From Undaria pinnatifida (Eukaryota > Sar > Phaeophyceae > Laminariales > Alariaceae), in contig JABAKD010000027.1 of NCBI GenBank assembly GCA_012845835.1, positions 15,782,073-15,846,072 of the forward strand: a DNA stretch of 64,000 bases, given 5' to 3'. Every line of letters starts with the position of its first letter. Positions within the stretch are counted from its first letter, which is position 1. The notes below the pieces were generated by a model. That model made no database searches, had not been told where the DNA came from, and was given only the letters and a program-made list of their open reading frames with translations. This document shows, in pieces, positions 56,853 through 64,000 of this stretch. A program made the translations under genes and the position numbers.

Positions 56853-57670
56853 CCCAGCAGCGCAGCGTAGCGCCGTGCGGAGCCGTGCGGAGCCGCACGG
56901 TGCGCTGCCGTGCCCTTCGCTGCGGTGCTGTGTCGTGCTGCGCTGTGTGCTTTCTTTCGAACATAGAGCAGTATAATACGTGTTGTGATGTGCTACTTTT
57001 CTTCTTTTTTCTTTTTCTACATGTATTTGATCTTTCACGGGCCCCTGTTTTTTCCCCCACGCAAATTACCCCCGTACTGCCGATCAAAACGTAACACCGG
57101 TAACAAAAGCACACAGCACAGCTGAGCACAACAGGGCAACTTGCTCTGCACAAGCAGCTCTTGGCATTATCAAATCGCTGTTTGCACCAAATCATGGGCC
57201 TCCTTCTTTCTGTCCCCTTTACATGTTTTTTGTTGCATTCTTCCTTGCCTTGCGCGAGCGTAGCGGGCGGCGTCAGCCGCCCGCGTAGCGGAGCCCTTGT
57301 AGTATATTACAAGTACCAACAATGCAGCTTGCAAAGATGAGTATTGACCTGAAATTCGTCAAACTCACGGCTGACGTCCTTGAAAATTAGTTATAAAATA
57401 ATACCGCAGAGGTCCCTCTGTTGCGTCGGTTGATGAGTAGTAGTGCCGATTGCCCGCTGTAGTCCCGGTGAAACTGCTTTGGCACAGGTGGGAACACCCA
57501 CACACAACAGTAGTGGCAATGTGCAGATTGCCGCTATACATAGTGCTGGCATTTCCGGCTAGCACGTACCGGCACTGTAGAGGGGCCACTGCGGTAGCGA
57601 CTGACTTTTTTTTCAGTGTAATAAACAGCGTAAGCACTACCCCTAGTCCTAGTCGTAGTCCTACCGTGAC

Positions 57671-57962
57671 GCGTGCTACGATAGAGGTGTACCACTTTTT
57701 TTCTTAATACTATCCCTCAATTTGGGAGCTTAAGGGTGATATCCCAAAAACCGATTTGGAGCAAAATAAAGCTGCTAGACCGGATGAAAAATATCATGGC
57801 CTAGGTACACGAGAAAAGTCACGCAAAAGAAAACGGTCTATTCCCGACGATTTTGGGTTAAGGTTAAGGTTAAGGTTAAGGTTAAGGTTAAGGTTAAGGT
57901 TAAGGAGCCCCGTTGTTCAGAAGCCATTTCAGACGAAAAGTGCTACCTCTGTCGTAGCACGC
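57671..57962 (+). mobile_element. Array-bearing TIR element, copy A (most intact)
   Basis: Terminal inverted repeats: left GCGTGCTACGATAGAGGTG, right reverse complement GCGTGCTACGACAGAGGTA (two differences). Inside, in order: CATGGCCTAGGTACACG, TCCCGACGATTTTGGGTT, an array of GGTTAA (about eight units, 57858-57903), then GGAGCCCCGTTGTTCAG. Length 292 bp; no open frame, so non-autonomous. A target-site duplication was not evident. Confidence 0.7.
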
Positions 57963-58784
57963 GCGTCAATAATACAGTCAGGAAAGCGAATTGCTTCGAC
58001 TGGTTGACCACCTATACATGAAGAATCAGCATGGATGTTTGGTTGCTTCACGCGTGCTATGGTAGAGGTGCTACAGCATTGTTGTTTCTAATAATTACTC
58101 CTCGCTGGAGTAGGTCTATGTGCTCATGATATGCTTTATATGCCTTCTAATAAGGCAAAAACTGATGTTGGGGAAAAAAAAAGTGCCCCCCGATGAATAC
58201 ACGGTGGCTTTGTCTGCAAACGCTAGAAACAAAGCAAACTGTGACAAAGCGACAAAGCAATGTGTATTGTGTGTGATACATAGAGGGAAGCATGTCTGTG
58301 TCGGGAATCGAGGTCGCAGGGAATCGTAGAAAAATGCGAACGAGCCCCCCAAGACCAGTCTCGGGTGCAGCTCGTTGCGTGCAGAGGCTATAGCTAGGGC
58401 ACGCCCTCAAGCGAGTAGGAACTCTTGCTGATAACGTGGGCAGGCATGAGGTAGTCCCTGGATTGGCCAGCCAAGCCAGGCATTTGAGCATTTTCTTTCC
58501 CAACCGCCTGCCCCTATTTTTTCTTTCGAATGGGGGAAGCGGGGGGGGGGGTACGGGTAGCCGGGTTTATATATATATATATATTTGTTTATTTAGGTTT
58601 GAGTTAAGAATCGGAGCAGTCGAGTGGTACGGTACCATTCGGAGGCTTGGTCACCCGAGACCACTGTAGGCGGTAATAGGTAGGAACCCGGCTGGTATTA
58701 TTTTAGGGAGAGACGATGTATGTGTGGGCGAGATACGTAGGAGATTGCAGGAGACTGCGATGGGTGTATCTGGCCAAAGGAGAG

Positions 58785-58985
58785 AAATCTCTCTCTCCCA
58801 CGACCCTGAAAACGATATCGACAACGCAATTCGAAAATAAACAATAAAATGTCATTTCTTAGGCATGTTTTAGGGATAAAACGCGCATCTCTCTCCCACG
58901 ACCCTGAAAACGATAGCGACAACGCGATTCGAAAGATAAACAATAAAATGTCATTTCTTGGGCATGTCTCAGGTATAAAGCGCAA
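58785..58985. repeat. Two tandem units of about 105 bp
   Basis: Units share CTCTCCCACGACCCTGAAAA, CGATATCGACAACGC or its variant, AACAATAAAATGTCATTTCT and GGCATGT. Confidence 0.85.
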
Positions 58986-59189
58986 ATAAAAAAAAGTGGC
59001 ATTCCAATGATGCTGGGTTAAATAAGAAGTCCCGAAATTCATCAACTATTTTTATTTCCCAAAAAGTTCTACCCCTCTCTAGACTATACGAATATCATCT
59101 ATCGTCGTAGAAGGCGTCGCTTATTATTTTATTGCGGAATATTTCTAGGATATTTTTTCACGGCTCATGACCCCACCGGCACTTCGGAG

Positions 59190-59380
59190 CAGGCGGTAAA
59201 ATCTCGCGGGTTGAGTCCGGTCGGGTCTAGAGATGATCGAACCTCACAGGTGGAGTCGAGTCGGGTCGGGTCGGGTGAGGAGGTTTTCAAATCTAACAGG
59301 TTCGGGTGTAACAGGTCGGATCACCCGAACCCGAACCCGAAGTGATCGGCAAGTGATCAGACCCGTGAAAAAAACATAAT
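59190..59380 (+). repeat. GGGTC-array element, copy 2 (short array)
   Basis: Contains TCTCGCGGGTTGAGTC, three GGGTC units, GAGGAGGTTTTCAAATCTAA and AGACCCGTGAA, in the same order as 10615-10865. Confidence 0.6.
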
Positions 59381-59512
59381 AACTTTATTTTTTAATCCTC
59401 GGGCGGATGGGGAAAAATAAAGCTTGATTCAGCTCACCAAACTTTCTTCACGTATTAATATGTTTCGATGATATAGCAGCCCTTCCGTCTCATACAGTAC
59501 ATACTTACATAC

Positions 59513-60024
59513 ATACTTACATACATACATCATACATACATACATACATACATACATACATACATACATACATACATACATACATACATACATACATACA
59601 TACATACATACATACATACATACATACATACATACATACATACATACATACATACATACATACATACATACATACATACATACATACATACATACATACA
59701 TACATACATACATACATACATACATACATACATACATACATACATACATACATACATACATACATACATACATACATACATACATACATACATACATACA
59801 TACATACATACATACATACATACATACATACATACATACATACATACATACATACATACATACATACATACATACATACATACATACATACATACATACA
59901 TACATACATACATACATACATACATACATACATACATACATACATACATACATACATACATACATACATACATACATACATACATACATACATACATACA
60001 TACATACATACATACATACATACA
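59513..60024. repeat. (CATA)n microsatellite, about 510 bp
   Basis: One of the longest pure tracts in the window. Long open frames (repeating MYVC) across it are artefacts. Confidence 0.97.
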
Positions 60025-60376
60025 TAAACATATATAAAATCATTCCTTGAATATAGAGCCATTCCTTGGTGTCATGGACTTTGGTCCGGATTTTTTTGTC
60101 TCGGCCTAAGTATGCGATTCGCCGAACTGGAATTCTCGGTCGAATATGGCTTGGTTCGAGCGCCGCCTTCGGGGGGCGGCTCCAACGCCCCTCGCCCTGC
60201 CGTGTCCTTTCCGCACATCGACGTGAACGCGGACGGGCGCCGAGCGAGACGAGCGAGTGTCGAGGAGGAATTTTGGAAAAATTGTTGAATCTTAATGGCT
60301 GCAACGCCTGACAGCTGAATGGTTTACAAAATTGGCATCATTTCCAAACGGTACGTGATAATGTTTGGAATTTTGC

Positions 60377-61068
60377 GTACCGGGTGAGAACAGCAGTATG
60401 TACGACGAGCATGAACGCCAACTGACGGCATTGGCAAACACACAACATCAGGTGCATGCAGCAGCAGTAGCCGAAGGGCGAAACTTCTAGCACATACTGC
60501 AGCAACTAGTAGCAACCAGAACCACAGCAGATAGCTCAAAGTGCAGTACGAGTGCAGTTGGCAAGTTTAGTCGTACACGCATCACTCTGTCCAATAGTCT
60601 ATATATAACAGCATCTCAAGCAGGTAGAAGAGCCGTCTCTTCGGCCTTTAGCCTTGGCTTTAGCACGGCCGCTGACACTCCAGGCAGCTTCTGCTGTAGG
60701 CATGAACGAGTGCGGTTGATTCGCAGCGAGCTATCCCGCTGTGCTCGCCTCTATGTGGCCATTGTCCATGCCATTTCATGTCACCTCCCTTCTGTTTTGA
60801 GCTCGTCGTCGTGCCGTCGAGGTACGAGGAAACCCGTACGTACGTACTGGGTGAGAACAGCAGTATGTACGACGAGCATGAACGCCAACTGACAACATTG
60901 GCAAACACACAACATCAGGTGCAGCAGCAGTAGCCGAAGGGCGAAACTTCTAGCACATACAGCAGCAACTAGTAGCAACCAGAACCACAGCAGATAGCTC
61001 AAAGTGCAGTACGAGTGCCGTTGGCAAGTTTAGTCGTACACGCATCACTCTGTCCAATATATAACAAC
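60377..61068 (+). repeat. Direct repeats of about 225 bp, 467 bp apart
   Basis: 60377-60600 and 60844-61068 are nearly identical (GGTGAGAACAGCAGTATGTA, CAGCAACTAGTAGCAACCAG, CATCACTCTGTCCAATA). The intervening 240 bp is unique. Confidence 0.9.
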
Positions 61069-61594
61069 CGTTTCATGTTCATATTGATGGAGAAAAAAAT
61101 ACCAGGTCGTATTACATTTATTTCCTGTAAGAATGATACGTCGTACGAGCGGACGTTCTGATTCTGGTGCCGGGAGACCATCGAGCACACCGCATGTTTT
61201 ACCCAAACAAGAGCCAACAAGAGGCAGCGCACAGGGGCCCCCAACACAGAGAAACGTGACAACCACGGCCAGCTGTCGGTCGCGTAATAGTCCGGTGGTC
61301 CGTGCTTCGGTGGGTGTATCGGAAGTCGTTCGTAGTACTGCTGTAGATCGTCGAAAAACCACGTGGCATCGTGCTGGTGGCAAGACTCGCCAGTAGACCC
61401 CCCAAAATTTATTTACCTTTTCTTTTTCTTGGCCCCATGCACCCATTTATTTCCTTTCCTTTCTCTTCTTTGTTTGTTTCTTTTTTCCAATTGACTTGCG
61501 TCTGTTGTGCGCATGCGTAGTGATAGATACCACGTGTAATATATATACGTGGTAGTCTTTCTTGGTTGGCAAGCAGTATAGTCGGTTTTCCCAG

Positions 61595-61840
61595 GCGCGA
61601 GTAATGAGACGTATGCACCGGTATGGACCTGGCACATCGTAGACTGACTCCCGATTTCACTTTTATATGTTTCTGGTGGAGGCATGAATTGCGTCAGCTG
61701 TGATTTATGTGTGTACCACCTTTGGTTTGTGTTTTTCCCCCAGGGTATTCCTCAGCTCCAGAGTGACTGGAGCCTGTCCTGTGACCACGGATTTGATTAT
61801 GCGAGTTAATGTGAGAACGACAACAACAACAACAACTGAA
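61595..61840 (+). repeat. Dispersed repeat ending in CAA repeats, copy 2
   Basis: Same-orientation partner of 28820-29095, with about 85-90 percent agreement by eye and a terminal (AAC)n. Confidence 0.85.
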
Positions 61841-63297
61841 ATATTGCCTGTTTCTGGACCTTTCAGCTGCTTCCTGCAAACTTGGTTTTTCTGCCAACAC
61901 GATTTTGAACTTTTTCGCGATTTTTTCTTCCTTCTTGTCTAGTAAGTTGAACTTCCTACTGCCGCTAATTGCCGCCTGACAGCTGTGCATTAGTTGCGGA
62001 ACGGTCCAGCTTTAGCTTTTCTTTGATTCGCACCATTTGTTTTGTAGTTGACGAAGCTTCAGCGGCTGAGATCTGGGCTTGGCTCATCAGCTCGACACCG
62101 CCCAGCACCCCATCGCAGCGCTATAGCTTACAGCAACGAAGCGCCGTGCAGTGCCCTGCGATGCCCTGCGGCTCAGCTCAGCAGCGCACCGCTAGCTCAG
62201 CAGAGCGACGCGCTATTGTTATAGAGTGTCAGTCGCATCCTTGTGCTCAGTGGCCGCGCCCTTCGTGTTATCGTAGGCCGATTGCTACTGGTATACCGTA
62301 GGTACATACCCTTTCTCGAGCTCTCGCGGTTGTGAGCTCCATCATGGGGTTGTATATCTTGCAATGAGGCGTTTAAGCCTCATTATTACGAGGTGTGGGG
62401 GAATCTATAGCCTCATTTTCATTTGTTTCGAATAGCCGCATCTTCGATCCCCCTCCCAATTTTTGATGTTTTGTTGACATCATTTAATGGGCAGGTGATC
62501 TGCATCTACGACTATTCAGGGTGGGCTAATGTTATAGAGTGTCAGTATAGCTGGCAATAGATTCGGTAGGATAGTCCGCAGATTCATGGTCTATTGGCCA
62601 CAAGAAGGTTCTCTTAAACGGAATATTCTGAGTGAAGCGGATAACCCGTAGAATCTAGCTAGTTTGTACCACAAGAGCGTTCTCGGAAATGGAACGCTCC
62701 TCCTCTGGACAAGATAGATAGAAGTAAGCGCGTTAAGCGCTCATGGGAACATTAGGACATCCAGGAGAACGTTCCTTGTACGTTCCATAGGAAAAGGTCC
62801 GGAACAGAGCACAGTAGCAATGCTGGGGTGAAGCGAACTCTGTGAGCTTCACCCCACCCCCATGCTCTCACTACCTGCTCTACCAGCTCTACCTGCTATA
62901 CTTGCTCTGCCCTGCACTACCGTGTGCCAAGGGCCTGTGTTGTCTGTCTTTTAGAGTCCAATGAAGAGGAAATAATGTATAAGCTTTTGAGTCTATCCAG
63001 CGAGCCATGAGGAGAGACCAAACAAGGGCACCGGAACCCATGAGGAGCACGCTTCCCAACACCGACCAACCACGCATCCCCCACTCGGAGTACCACCACA
63101 CTATGCTTTGCCGTGCTCTGCCATCGCGGTCGTTCGTTATTCATTATATCTAAAACTCCGCGTAGGCTGATATTTAGGTATTTGGCGCTTTATTCTATAC
63201 ATATCGCGTCAACCATCGTAATATCATACAATATGGGGGAGGGAATGTAATCTCTATGCAAAGATCCTGTTTTTTTTTAATCATTTGTCAGCCGGCC

Positions 63298-63639
63298 GCC
63301 CCGGTGGTCTATTAATAATAGTGGCTATACCCTCGAATACTACTAACGTTTGGTTGTCCTTGAGTTCGACACCCACCACGATGAAATTTGACTTTATTTG
63401 CAAAAATGCAATAAAAAAAACAGGCATCAATCAACTGCTGAGAGCGTCTAGCAGCGTGGGTTGGTTCGACGCGAGTCGACGAGGGAAGAAAATGCTGGAT
63501 TCTCCTGGCGGTAAAAATGAAAGCACGTGCCGAAGTGGGGAGGGAGGAGGAGGGCCCGCTATTGACCCCGGATCTGAGTTACTACTGGGAGGGAGCGCGA
63601 GAGTGGTGCGGGGATGATAAATGGGATGAAGAAAAAAAA
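63298..63639 (+). mobile_element. tRNA-derived SINE, copy 2
   Basis: Head GCCCCGGTGGT, later GTCCTTGAGTTCGACACCCA (B-box-like GAGTTCGACAC at 63362), then TTTGCAAAAATGCA, ATCAACTGCTGAGAGCG, GACGCGAGTCGACGAGGGAA, GATCTGAGTTACTACTGGGA and an A run. The order is collinear with 31582 to 31217 on the other strand. Confidence 0.65.
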
Positions 63640-64000
63640 TGTTGCAAAGGTATATTATTATTACTACCAGTAAATAATATGTCAGTCTCTAGGAAATACG
63701 CACGGCACCATCAGCAGTCGTCATGGTAGAGACACTCCGGATATCATGCATTGAGGGGACGCGTCCAATTTCGACAACGTGAAAGCCCCCACGAAGAAAA
63801 GACAGCAGACACACATATCCCGCCTTCCCGAGAAAAAACAGAGAAGAAGCGCTACGCCAACCTCCCGTACGAGCAAAGCCACCCCCGCACCAATCTTAGA
63901 CAACGCCGCCTCAACGAGAGATCGCCCTCCTCTTCTACGTTTTCCTCCTCGCCCGCGACCACGCAGACCAATCAATGCCACAGCCTTCACGTAACAAACA

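Larger units (their letters stand above)
56853..64000. other. Repeat-dominated region without recognised genes
   Basis: Contains TIR element A (57671-57962), a partial terminus at about 58050, a GGGTC element (59190-59380), a long CATA tract, duplicated segments (58785-58985; 60377-61068), the 28.8-kb repeat partner (61595-61840) and the SINE copy (63298-63639). Open frames at 61133-61396 (+) and 63779-63994 (+, very basic) are plausible lengths but lack family signatures or splice context. Confidence 0.45.

Noticed and set aside
59429-60304. 291-residue open frame of repeating MYVC
   Set aside because: It is the translation of the CATA microsatellite and has no gene context.

Overview
This looks like nuclear DNA from an intron-rich, repeat-rich photosynthetic eukaryote, most likely a heterokont (stramenopile) alga of brown-alga type. 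Three things point there. Coding exons are short and GC-rich inside long, simple-repeat-laden introns. One protein begins with what looks like a signal peptide ending at a G/F junction, the style of heterokont plastid presequences. An intact-looking intraflagellar transport gene implies a flagellated stage. The species is inference; the gene identities come from exon-by-exon reading with matching splice phases.

Layout. (1) 1-16.5 kb, minus strand: most of IFT122 (WD40 part and start of the TPR-like part), at least 16 exons, 739 codons read; the 3' end lies beyond base 1. (2) 18.1-21.5 kb, plus: TRM7/FTSJ1-type tRNA 2'-O-methyltransferase, divergent from IFT122, with an in-frame minisatellite in its catalytic domain. 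(3) 25.6-39.8 kb, minus: a ten-exon mTERF-family protein (973 aa model), probably plastid-targeted, convergent with TRM7. (4) 41.7-50.4 kb, plus: exons of an unrecognised gene. (5) 50.6-53.6 kb, plus: a short three-exon RING-finger protein. (6) 56.5 kb, plus: a Gly-rich protein with a possible four-Cys zinc ribbon. (7) 57-64 kb: no recognised gene, mainly repeats.

The genes do not form a pathway; they are ordinary neighbours (cilium, tRNA modification, organelle gene expression, ubiquitin ligation). No rRNA, intact tRNA, CRISPR array or transposase gene was found.

The most unusual content is the repeat fraction. A family of short terminal-inverted-repeat elements keeps the same conserved flanks, but each copy carries a different tandem array at the same internal position (near 9.0, 10.3, 12.4, 26.8 and 57.7 kb). 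At least three other families behave similarly (TAGATC, TAGCTCC and GGGTC arrays). There is a probable tRNA-derived SINE in two copies, several 100-900 bp dispersed repeats, and repeated copying of exon pieces into neighbouring introns in both IFT122 and the mTERF gene. Two IFT122 introns appear to be GC-AG.
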